Part shown: positions 9,313 to 16,919 of the stretch, one piece after another
How positions within the stretch are numbered: position 1 is the first letter of the stretch
Layout: every line of letters starts with the position of its first letter
Origin: Pseudomonas putida
GTDB lineage: Bacteria; Pseudomonadota; Gammaproteobacteria; Pseudomonadales; Pseudomonadaceae
Reading direction: 5' to 3'
DNA length: 64,000 nt
NCBI RefSeq assembly: GCF_028682395.1
Contig: NZ_JANHLC010000002.1
Coordinates: 372,001-436,000 of the forward strand
Made by a program: the position numbers and the translations under genes
The notes under the pieces: model-generated
Told to the model about the DNA's origin: nothing
Databases searched by the model: none
What the model saw: only the letters and a program-made list of their open reading frames with translations

Positions 9313-10341
9313 ATGCGTTCATCGAAAATCATCCATGTGGTCAGCTGCCACGCCGAAGGTGAGGTCGGCGATGTGATTGTCGGCGGCGTGGCTCCGCCGC
9401 CGGGCGCTACGGTCTGGGAGCAGTCGCGCTGGATCGCCCAGGACGAGACCCTGCGCAATTTCGTCCTCAATGAACCGCGGGGCGGCGTGTTCCGCCATGT
9501 CAATCTGCTGGTGCCGCCCAAGGATCCACGTGCGCAGATGGGCTGGATCATCATGGAGCCGGCCGACACGCCGCCGATGTCCGGCTCCAACTCGCTGTGC
9601 GTGTCCACGGTGCTGCTCGACAGCGGCATCCTGCCGATGACCGAACCGCAGACCCGGCTGGTCCTCGAAGCCCCCGGCGGGTTGATCGAAGCCGTGGCCG
9701 AGTGCCGCGATGGCAAGGTCCAACGGGTCGAGGTGAAGAACGTACCGTCCTTTGCCGACCGTCTCGATGCCTGGATCGAGGTCGAAGGCCTGGGCTCGAT
9801 CCAGGTCGATACAGCCTATGGCGGCGACAGTTTTGCGATTGTCGATGCGCGACGCCTGGGCTTCGAGATTCGCCCCGATGAAGCCAAGGACATCGTTGCC
9901 ATCGGCCTGAAAATCACCCAGGCCGCCAACGAGCAGTTGGGCTTCGTCCATCCGCTGAACCCGGACTGGTCCCATATCTCGTTCTGCCAGATCGCCGCGC
10001 CCATCGTCTACCAAGACGGTATCGCTACCGGCGCCAACGCCGTGGTCATCCGTCCCGGCAAGATTGACCGCTCCCCCTGCGGCACCGGGTGTTCCGCGCG
10101 CATGGCCGTGCTGCAGGCCAAGGGCATTCTCAAGGTTGGCGACCGCTTTATCGGCCGTTCGATCATTGGTTCCGAGTTCCAGTGCCGCATCGACTCGGCC
10201 ACCGAACTGGCCGGCCGCCCGGCCATCTACCCCTGTTTGTCAGGGCGTGCGTGGATCACCGGCACCCATCAACTGCTGCTCGATCCGAGCGACCCGTGGC
10301 CCCAAGGCTACCGCCTATCGGACACCTGGCCCGGTGCGTGA
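9313..10341 (+). CDS. Proline racemase-family enzyme with Ser/Cys site (putative 3-hydroxyproline epimerase)
   Basis: This 342-residue protein is a paralogue of the epimerase at 34-996 but differs in the active site. Where the 4-hydroxyproline enzyme has MCGHG, this one has MSGSNS, giving serine at the first catalytic position; the second site keeps cysteine in DRSPCGTG. Within the family the Ser/Cys combination has been associated with 3-hydroxyproline 2-epimerase activity. It closes the transporter/AcnX operon, nine bases after the ATPase, which fits a job in 3-hydroxyproline use. It is longer than LhpA. A dehydratase activity cannot be excluded from sequence alone, but the classic dehydratase Cys/Thr pair is absent. 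Confidence 0.8.
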   Translation: MRSSKIIHVVSCHAEGEVGDVIVGGVAPPPGATVWEQSRWIAQDETLRNFVLNEPRGGVFRHVNLLVPPKDPRAQMGWIIMEPADTPPMSGSNSLCVSTVLLDSGILPMTEPQTRLVLEAPGGLIEAVAECRDGKVQRVEVKNVPSFADRLDAWIEVEGLGSIQVDTAYGGDSFAIVDARRLGFEIRPDEAKDIVAIGLKITQAANEQLGFVHPLNPDWSHISFCQIAAPIVYQDGIATGANAVVIRPGKIDRSPCGTGCSARMAVLQAKGILKVGDRFIGRSIIGSEFQCRIDSATELAGRPAIYPCLSGRAWITGTHQLLLDPSDPWPQGYRLSDTWPGA

Positions 10342-10423
10342 TAGCCAAGCCAATGATTCAGTTGGATAAATAACTTAAACACCGCTTGAACAGAAAAAAA
10401 CACTGGCCCAACTTAGGGCTTTA

Positions 10424-10441
10424 AAATATCGTATACGAAAT
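10424..10441. promoter_or_regulatory. Palindromic operator B, identical to the one at 4599
   Basis: AAATATCGTATACGAAAT is repeated exactly, with the TCGTATACGA palindrome at 10429-10438. It lies 25 bases before the start of the deaminase gene. The shared site implies that the deaminase/semialdehyde dehydrogenase genes and the transporter/AcnX operon are controlled by the same regulator. Confidence 0.7.
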
Positions 10442-10466
10442 ACAATAGACACAACCGGAGACAACC

Positions 10467-11384
10467 ATGAGCAAGCGCATCAACTGGAGTGGCGTCTTTC
10501 CTGCGGTCACCACTCAATTCAACGACGACTTCACCATCAACCTGGAAAAGACCCACCAGGTCATCTCCAATGTGATCCGTGACGGCGTCTCGGGCCTGGT
10601 GGTCTGCGGTTCGGTGGGCGAGAACACCTCGCTGACCGCCGAAGAAAAGATCGCCGTGACCGAAGTCGCCGTCGACGCCTCGCGCGGTCGTGTACCGGTG
10701 ATCTGCGGCGTGGCCGAGTTCACCAGCGTGCAGGCCGCCAAAGTGGCCAACGCGGTGCGCAAGGTCGGCGTCGATGGCGTGATGCTGATGCCCGCGCTGG
10801 TCTACGGCTCCAAGCCGTTCGAGACCGCCGAACACTACCGCTACGTGGCCAAGAACGCCGACGTGCCGCTGATGGTCTACAACAACCCGCCGATCTACAA
10901 AAACGACGTGACGCCGGACATCCTGATTTCGCTGTCCGACTGCGACAACGTGGTGTGCTTCAAGGATTCTTCGGGCGACACCCGGCGCTTTATCGACATC
11001 CGCAATGAAGTCGGCGACCGCTTCGTGCTGTTCGCTGGCCTCGACGACGTGGTACTCGAAAGCCTCGCGGTTGGCGCCGAAGGCTGGGTCTCGGGCATGT
11101 CCAACGTGTTCCCCAAGGAAGGCGAAACGATCTTCCGCCTCGCCAAGGCCGGCCGCTTTGCCGAAGCCATGCCGATCTACGAATGGCTGATGCCGATCCT
11201 GCACCTCGATGCCCGTGCCGACCTGGTGCAGTGCATCAAGCTGTGCGAAGCCATTGCCGGTCGCGGCAGCGCGCTGACCCGCCCACCACGCCTGGCCCTG
11301 CCAGAAGCGGATCGGGTGTTTGTCGAGCAGATCATGGCCAAGGCCCTGGCCAACCGTCCGCAACTGCCGGATGTCGGTCTCTGA
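10467..11384 (+). CDS. lhpC: Pyrroline-4-hydroxy-2-carboxylate deaminase (DHDPS/NAL family)
   Basis: This 305-residue protein belongs to the dihydrodipicolinate synthase/N-acetylneuraminate lyase family. The Schiff-base lysine is K166 in VVCFKDSSGD and the conserved tyrosine is Y138 in MVYNNPP; a GSVGEN segment lies near residue 48. In hydroxyproline operons this family deaminates pyrroline-4-hydroxy-2-carboxylate to alpha-ketoglutarate semialdehyde. The next gene encodes the dehydrogenase expected to oxidise that semialdehyde, which supports the role over lysine biosynthesis. The operator at 10424 is just upstream, so it is probably induced together with the uptake operon. Confidence 0.88.
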   Translation: MSKRINWSGVFPAVTTQFNDDFTINLEKTHQVISNVIRDGVSGLVVCGSVGENTSLTAEEKIAVTEVAVDASRGRVPVICGVAEFTSVQAAKVANAVRKVGVDGVMLMPALVYGSKPFETAEHYRYVAKNADVPLMVYNNPPIYKNDVTPDILISLSDCDNVVCFKDSSGDTRRFIDIRNEVGDRFVLFAGLDDVVLESLAVGAEGWVSGMSNVFPKEGETIFRLAKAGRFAEAMPIYEWLMPILHLDARADLVQCIKLCEAIAGRGSALTRPPRLALPEADRVFVEQIMAKALANRPQLPDVGL

Positions 11385-11475
11385 TCGATCCCGCAATCGG
11401 CCCGTTCCGCCAGGGACGGGCCCTGCGTACCGCGTAGCGTTTCGCCCCTCCCCCGCGCCTTTCAGGAGCCCGCGC

Positions 11476-13056
11476 ATGTCCGAAATTATCGGCCACAACT
11501 TTATCGGCGGCGCTCGCAGCGCCGCCGGCCGTTTTACCCTCCATAGCCACGATGCCAGCAGCGGCGAGCCCCTGCCCTACAGCTTCATCCAGGCCACCGC
11601 CGAAGAAGTCGATGCCGCCGCCCGCGCGGCCGCCACCGCCTACCCCGCATACCGCCAACTGCCGGCCAGCCGCCGCGCCGATTTCCTCGAGGCGATTGCC
11701 GCGCAACTCGACGCCCTCGACGACGACTTTATCCAGCTGGTGACCCGCGAGACCGCGCTGCCGACCGGGCGTATCCAGGGCGAACGTGGCCGTACCAGCA
11801 GCCAGATGCGCCTCTTCGCACAGGTACTGCGCCGGGGCGACTTCTACGGGGCACGGATCGACCGCGCCCTGCCCGAACGCCAACCGCTGCCACGGGCCGA
11901 CCTGCGCCAATACCGCCTGGGCGTCGGCCCGGTGGCCGTGTTCGGGGCGAGCAATTTCCCCCTGGCGTTCTCCACCGCCGGCGGCGATACCGCCGCCGCC
12001 CTGGCCGCCGGTTGCCCGGTGGTGTTCAAGGCCCACAGCGGCCATATGGCCACGGCCGAACACGTGGCCAATGCGATCCTGCGGGCCGCCGAGCAGACCG
12101 GCATGCCCGCAGGCGTATTCAATATGATCTACGGTGCCGGCGTCGGCGAAGCCCTGGTCAAGCACCCGGCCATCCAGGCAGTCGGCTTTACCGGCTCGCT
12201 CAAGGGTGGCCGTGCCCTGTGCGACATGGCCGCCGCAAGGTCGCAGCCGATCCCGGTATTTGCCGAGATGAGCAGCATCAACCCGGTGCTGGTATTGCCC
12301 GAAGCCCTGGCCCTGCGCGGCGAAAAAATCGCCGCCGAGCTGGCCGCGTCGGTGGTGCTGGGCTGCGGGCAGTTCTGTACCAACCCCGGGCTAGTGATCG
12401 GCATTCGCTCGGCCGAATTCAGCGCCTTTACCCGCCGCCTGGCGAGCCTGCTGGGCGACCAGCCAGCGCAGACGATGCTCAATGCCGGCACCCTCGCCAG
12501 CTACGGCCACGGCATTCAGGCCCTGCTCGCCCACCCCGGCGTGCAGCATCTGGCCGGGCGCGCACAACAGGGCAATCAGGCCCAGCCGCAGTTGTTCCAG
12601 GCCGATATCAGCTTGCTGCTCCAAAGTGATCCGCTACTGCAGGAAGAAGTGTTCGGCCCGGCCACCGTCGTAGTCGAAGTGGCCGATCAGGCGCAACTGC
12701 TCCAGGCCCTGGAGTGCCTGCATGGCCAACTGACCGCCACGCTGATTGCCGAGCCGGGCGATCTGGTGCCGTTTGCCCACGTGCTGCCGGTGCTGGAGCA
12801 GAAGGTCGGGCGGGTACTGTTCAATGGCTACCCGACCGGGGTCGAAGTCTGTGATGCCATGGTCCACGGCGGCCCGTATCCGGCCACCTCGGATGCCCGC
12901 GGCACCTCGGTCGGCAGCCTGGCCATCGAGCGTTTCCTGCGCCCGGTGTGCTACCAGAACTGCCCGGACGCCCTGCTACCCCAGGCCTTACAAAATGCCA
13001 ACCCGCTGGGCATTGCACGCCTGGTCGACGGCCAGCACAGCCGCGACCCGCTGTAG
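11476..13056 (+). CDS. lhpG: Alpha-ketoglutarate semialdehyde dehydrogenase (ALDH family)
   Basis: This 526-residue aldehyde dehydrogenase should oxidise 2,5-dioxopentanoate to alpha-ketoglutarate with NAD(P)+, the last step of hydroxyproline breakdown. The catalytic cysteine is C301 in GCGQFCTNPG and the general base is E264 in VFAEMSSINP. The GFTGSLKGGRAL nucleotide loop and the long length fit the KGSADH type rather than succinate semialdehyde dehydrogenases. The ATG at 11476 is chosen because AGGAG lies seven bases upstream. It follows the deaminase by about 90 bases and ends at a strong bidirectional terminator. Confidence 0.88.
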   Translation: MSEIIGHNFIGGARSAAGRFTLHSHDASSGEPLPYSFIQATAEEVDAAARAAATAYPAYRQLPASRRADFLEAIAAQLDALDDDFIQLVTRETALPTGRIQGERGRTSSQMRLFAQVLRRGDFYGARIDRALPERQPLPRADLRQYRLGVGPVAVFGASNFPLAFSTAGGDTAAALAAGCPVVFKAHSGHMATAEHVANAILRAAEQTGMPAGVFNMIYGAGVGEALVKHPAIQAVGFTGSLKGGRALCDMAAARSQPIPVFAEMSSINPVLVLPEALALRGEKIAAELAASVVLGCGQFCTNPGLVIGIRSAEFSAFTRRLASLLGDQPAQTMLNAGTLASYGHGIQALLAHPGVQHLAGRAQQGNQAQPQLFQADISLLLQSDPLLQEEVFGPATVVVEVADQAQLLQALECLHGQLTATLIAEPGDLVPFAHVLPVLEQKVGRVLFNGYPTGVEVCDAMVHGGPYPATSDARGTSVGSLAIERFLRPVCYQNCPDALLPQALQNANPLGIARLVDGQHSRDPL

Positions 13057-13059
13057 ACC

Positions 13060-13086
13060 GAAGCGGGCGCCTTGGGCGCCCGCTTC
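13060..13086. terminator. Bidirectional terminator between convergent genes
   Basis: GAAGCGGGCGCC and GGCGCCCGCTTC form a 12-bp perfect stem with a 3-base loop, followed by CTTT. It sits between the semialdehyde dehydrogenase and the Ldh2-family gene, which converge here. Confidence 0.85.
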
Positions 13087-13088
13087 CT

Positions 13089-14096
13089 TTAGAACATCAA
13101 AGCCTTGAGGTCGTTGTACAGTGCCTCGGGGATCTGTACCCCTTCGACCAGGCTGCGGGCTCGCGCTTCATAGCGACGCTGCGACGGCAGGCGCGCGCCC
13201 TGGCCTTCGATCCCGGCAAACAACGTCTCGGCACGTGCCAGGTGCTCCTCGGTGGCATCGCCGAGAAAACGCCGGGGATCGAGGGCGATAATCAGCTCGC
13301 CATGGTAGGGCGAGGACTTGCTGCCGGCGTCATAGGCCAGGGATTCGGCGCTGGTCAGATCGCCGATCAGCGGCCCGGCGATCAACTCCACCATGGCCGC
13401 CAGGGCCGAGCCCTTGTGCCCACCAAAGGTCAGCATGGCGCCCTGGTCGAGCACCACATTGGCGTCGGTACTCGGCTGCCCGTGGGCATCCACCCCCCAG
13501 CCTTCGGGGATGGCCTTGCCGGCCCGCCGATGCAGCTCGATATCGCCCCGGGCAATGGCGCTGGTGGCAAAGTCAAAGACAAACGGATCACGGCCCGCGC
13601 GCGGCCAGCCAAAGGCAATCGGGTTGGTGCCGAACACTGGGCGGCTGCCGCCTGCCGGTGCGACCCAGGCATGGCTCGGGTTGCACGCCAGGGCCACCAG
13701 GCCGGCGGCGGTCAGTTGCTCGATCTCGACCCAAAGTGCGGAAAAGTGCACACAGCGGTTGATCGCCAGGGCGGCAATCCCGTTGCGCCGGGCCTTCTCT
13801 TCCAACAACGGCAGGCCGGCCTGGAACGCCAGCTGGGAAAAACCGCCAGCGGCGTCCACCCGCACAATCGACGGCGCCTGATCGATCACCCGAGGCTCGG
13901 CCGCGGCCTCGACCTTGGCGTTGCGCAGCGAACTCACGCAACCGAGCACCCGATACAGCCCATGGGACGCACAGCCATCGCGCTCGCCGGCGACCACCGT
14001 GGCAGTCACCGCCTGGGCGTGAGCAGGGCTGAAACCGTTGTGCAACAGAATCGACTCGGCCAACTCGCGGGCTTCGTCCAGGGTCATGCGGATCAT
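13089..14096 (-). CDS. Ldh2/malate dehydrogenase-family imino-acid reductase (putative pyrroline-2-carboxylate reductase)
   Basis: This protein of about 335 residues belongs to the Ldh2/MDH/YlbC/DpkA family of NAD(P)H-dependent reductases. Family features include ASHGLYRV near the N-terminus, NPIAFGWPR, FDFATSAIARGDIELH, and the GHKGSALAAMVELIAG segment. Members beside hydroxyproline genes reduce pyrroline-2-carboxylate to L-proline; that product is what aconitase X would make from cis-3-hydroxyproline. It may also serve D-lysine catabolism as DpkA does. The start at 14096 is preferred because GAGGA lies about seven bases upstream; a longer open frame continues to 14276 without a ribosome site. 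It is transcribed convergently with lhpG and lacks the operator found upstream of the other units. Confidence 0.82.
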   Translation of the reverse strand: MIRMTLDEARELAESILLHNGFSPAHAQAVTATVVAGERDGCASHGLYRVLGCVSSLRNAKVEAAAEPRVIDQAPSIVRVDAAGGFSQLAFQAGLPLLEEKARRNGIAALAINRCVHFSALWVEIEQLTAAGLVALACNPSHAWVAPAGGSRPVFGTNPIAFGWPRAGRDPFVFDFATSAIARGDIELHRRAGKAIPEGWGVDAHGQPSTDANVVLDQGAMLTFGGHKGSALAAMVELIAGPLIGDLTSAESLAYDAGSKSSPYHGELIIALDPRRFLGDATEEHLARAETLFAGIEGQGARLPSQRRYEARARSLVEGVQIPEALYNDLKALMF

Positions 14097-14256
14097 CTTC
14101 ACGTCCTCGTGCTGGCGTTCCAGCTTGCCCCAGGCACCGGCTGGCGGCTTGAGCCCTTTGGCCCTGCACGAAGACGAATTCGGCACAGTTGTCAGGCATG
14201 GGCTCCACGGGCAACGTGCAGGATCGGCAATGGAAGGCCAGAGGCCAACAGCCGGA

Positions 14257-15267
14257 TCAGGCAAGATAGCGCTCAAGGGCCTTCAACTCCGTGAGTCTCT
14301 TGTCGTGCGCGGATTTGGATATGACTCTCCCCCCCACCGCCTCCATGTGCCCGTTAACGCGCTCGCGCAATGTCTGCTGTTTTTTATTGAGGATGACTTG
14401 CTCGGCATCCGGACGGGTCTCCAGATACTCGGCCATTCGCGCACGGCCCTGAACATGTTTGTAGAAGCTCGGCGGCAAGTATTGGGCCGCCTCGGAAGGC
14501 GGCATGAAGGGGTTGTCAGAAAAGACTCTCTGGACATTCAGCTGATGCAGAGAGCTCAAGGCTTGATGCTCTTTGTGCAGCTTCTTACCCAGCGCCAGGC
14601 TGAACACCCCACATTCGCTGACACTTCTCTGCAGATTCATCTCAACGGTCAAAAAATGGCAAGTCTCTAACGAGCACGCCCTCTGCACGGCCGTTTTGGC
14701 GCGAAGCGCCAGTTTCGTCGGCGCCGGCGCCATCATCCTCTCAAACGTTGTCGGCTCAAACAGAATGACGGAGGCATGTCCGTCCAGAATCCGGCAATCG
14801 AACACCGCGAAATGCGTGCCATCGTCGCCCATATTGACGACATAGCGAGTGGCATCCGCCCCTTCCATCGCTTGTTTGATCAAGGCCCCCAGCGGCTCCG
14901 GCGCCTCCAGATAGACCAGGTTCAACCCTGGTTTCCGGTCATTGGCCATCTGAACCAGATCCGCCATCAACATGCGCTCCACATTGTAAAAAGGCTCGCC
15001 TTGGCACCATGTACCATCGTTCAGCGACACTTCAACCCAGGCGATACAGCTCAAAAGAAACGAGCGCCGGGCTGTGCACTCCCCAGAGGCAACTGTCTTG
15101 ACCAGCGAGCGGGGCCCGCCACACGCTTCAGCGAAACCTAGCAGGGTCTGGACATCCCCGGGCGTCTCCACCAGCGCCGCTCTCGGGTTGCTCAGAACCT
15201 CCCGGCCCTCGTGCCGGAAAGCCGTATGCGTTGGGTTGACATCCCTTTCGACAGACAGGGTGTTCAT
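14257..15267 (-). CDS. YopJ-family Ser/Thr/Lys acetyltransferase (putative type III effector)
   Basis: This 336-residue protein is recognisable as a YopJ/HopZ/PopP2-type acetyltransferase (peptidase C55 fold). The catalytic triad is visible: H152 in DDGTHFAVFDCR, E171 in VILFEPTT and C219 in QRSVSECGVFSLALGKKL. The H-to-E spacing of 19 residues equals that of YopJ itself. Family members are injected by type III secretion into eukaryotic cells and acetylate kinases or immune proteins using acetyl-CoA with inositol hexakisphosphate as cofactor. No type III apparatus or chaperone gene is present in the window and I see no clear hrp box upstream. GAGG lies eight bases before the ATG. The gene sits between amino-acid and Fe-S genes, next to an AT-rich spacer, which suggests acquisition by transfer. 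Confidence 0.85.
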   Translation of the reverse strand: MNTLSVERDVNPTHTAFRHEGREVLSNPRAALVETPGDVQTLLGFAEACGGPRSLVKTVASGECTARRSFLLSCIAWVEVSLNDGTWCQGEPFYNVERMLMADLVQMANDRKPGLNLVYLEAPEPLGALIKQAMEGADATRYVVNMGDDGTHFAVFDCRILDGHASVILFEPTTFERMMAPAPTKLALRAKTAVQRACSLETCHFLTVEMNLQRSVSECGVFSLALGKKLHKEHQALSSLHQLNVQRVFSDNPFMPPSEAAQYLPPSFYKHVQGRARMAEYLETRPDAEQVILNKKQQTLRERVNGHMEAVGGRVISKSAHDKRLTELKALERYLA

Positions 15268-15758
15268 GATCGGTGCCTCGACGTTGATGGGTCTGTTGAA
15301 GCCCGAAGTCTAGGATTTTCGCCCGGGCGAAACCTATCAAATCCTGTCGCCTTTGCAGCAATCCAGCCCATTGCAGGCGTCGAGACAGGCGGCCGGCATC
15401 TACACCCAGGAGTCCGCGCAGTTAGATGACTTCCTGGAACACGCCGCAGCCGGTCATGCGCAAGCAAAGCCGCCCCCTAGATGCGCTGATAGCGCTGCGC
15501 TGGAAAGTCACACGCAACGGCCCGCCGAAGATCATTCCGTGGGCGGGCCGTTGCTCGCTTAGGGTTTTATCGCCCGCTTATTCCATAAAGATATATGCTT
15601 GTTGGAATTTAAAAGGACAATGGAATAAATTTTCATTTAAAGACAAAAAAATAGAATCAAATACTTAGCAACACCGAATAATTCGCCAACAAAGCAATTT
15701 TTTTCGCCTAACAGGCTAGTACCATTTCGGCATAACCCGTTTTGAAAGAGCCCTGCCC
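15268..15758. other. AT-rich intergenic spacer with a long hairpin
   Basis: No convincing gene is seen in these 491 bases. A perfect 13-bp inverted repeat (GCAACGGCCCGCC at 15514-15526 and its complement at 15542-15554, 15-base loop) lies in the middle. From about 15580 to 15730 the sequence turns strikingly AT-rich compared with all neighbours. The last part probably carries the promoter of the cysteine desulfurase gene. Confidence 0.55.
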
Positions 15759-16913
15759 ATGCCGACTGCCCCGCTGTATTTCGACTATGCCGCCACCACC
15801 CCCGTCGACGACCGGGTTATCCAAGCCATGGTCGCCTGTCTCGGGCGCGAGGCCAATTTCGGCAATCCCGCGTCCAGCTCCCACGCCTTTGGCAGCCAGG
15901 CCCGCCAAGCGGTTGAACAGGCCCGGCGGCAGGTCGGCGAGTTGGTCGGGGCCAGCGCCGAGGCGCTGATCTGGACCTCCGGTGCCACCGAATCAAACAA
16001 CCTCGCCCTTAAAGGCGTGGCCCAGGCCAGCCTGGGTGAGCGCCGCCACATCATCACCAGCCGTATCGAACACAAGGCCATTATCGACACCGCCCGGCAA
16101 CTGGAACTGGCCGGCTACCCGGTCACCTGGCTCGAACCCGACAGCCAGGGCCTGATCCAGCCTGACGCCGTGCGCCAGGCCCTGCGCCCCGACACCCTGC
16201 TGGTGTCGCTGATGCTGATCAACAACGAACTGGGCACCACCACGGATATCGCCACCATCGGCCAATTCGTGCGCGAGCACGGCGCCCTGCTGCATGTCGA
16301 TGCCGCCCAGGCGACCGGCAAGCTGGCCATTGACCTGAGCGAACTGGCGGTCGATCTGATGTCGTTTTCCGCACACAAGACCTATGGCCCCAAAGGTATC
16401 GGCGCGCTGTATGTCGGCGAGCGCGCACGCGGGGCCCTGCACGCACAGATCCACGGCGGCGGGCATGAACAGGGCCTGCGCTCCGGCACCCTGGCCACCC
16501 ACCAGATCGTCGGCATGGGCAGTGCCTTCGCCCTGGCCAGCGCCGAAATGGTCGAGGAAGGCCAGCGTATCGCCCGGCTGTCCCAACGTCTGCGCGACGG
16601 CTTGCAGGCGCTGCCCGGTGTGCGCCTCAATGGCAGCGCCGAGCAACGCATCCCCCACACCCTGAACCTGTGTATCGAGCGACCTGGCTTCAGCAGCACC
16701 AGCCTGGCCCAGGACCTTGCCGTGTCATCCACCTCGGCCTGCAACTCGGCCTGCAATGCCGCTTCCCATGTGCTGTTGGCCCTGGGCCTTGGCGAAGCCC
16801 AGGCGCGCAGCAGCATCCGCCTGAGCCTGGGCCGCTATACCCGCGAACAGGATGTGGAACAGGCCATTGCCGCCATCAGCCGCCAGGTCGAGGCCGCGCC
16901 TGCACTCTGGTAA
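15759..16913 (+). CDS. Cysteine desulfurase (IscS/NifS family), stand-alone
   Basis: This 384-residue PLP enzyme takes sulfur from cysteine as a persulfide, giving alanine. The PLP lysine is K207 in SFSAHKTYGPKG, preceded by HVDAAQATGK, and the active-site loop cysteine is C328 in SSTSACNSACNAASH, the same number as in E. coli IscS. A second cysteine, C332, is in the loop. The standard isc or suf genes are not adjacent, so this is an accessory paralogue of unknown sulfur acceptor; tRNA thiolation or selenium use are possibilities that cannot be decided here. It converges on dnaE2, with the two stop codons forming the ends of one 12-bp palindrome. Confidence 0.88.
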   Translation: MPTAPLYFDYAATTPVDDRVIQAMVACLGREANFGNPASSSHAFGSQARQAVEQARRQVGELVGASAEALIWTSGATESNNLALKGVAQASLGERRHIITSRIEHKAIIDTARQLELAGYPVTWLEPDSQGLIQPDAVRQALRPDTLLVSLMLINNELGTTTDIATIGQFVREHGALLHVDAAQATGKLAIDLSELAVDLMSFSAHKTYGPKGIGALYVGERARGALHAQIHGGGHEQGLRSGTLATHQIVGMGSAFALASAEMVEEGQRIARLSQRLRDGLQALPGVRLNGSAEQRIPHTLNLCIERPGFSSTSLAQDLAVSSTSACNSACNAASHVLLALGLGEAQARSSIRLSLGRYTREQDVEQAIAAISRQVEAAPALW

Positions 16914-16919
16914 GGCGCC

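Noticed and set aside
15268..15600. A possible hrp box (GGAACC-N15/16-CCAC) before the YopJ-family gene
   Set aside because: I searched by eye on the coding strand and found no acceptable pair of half sites.
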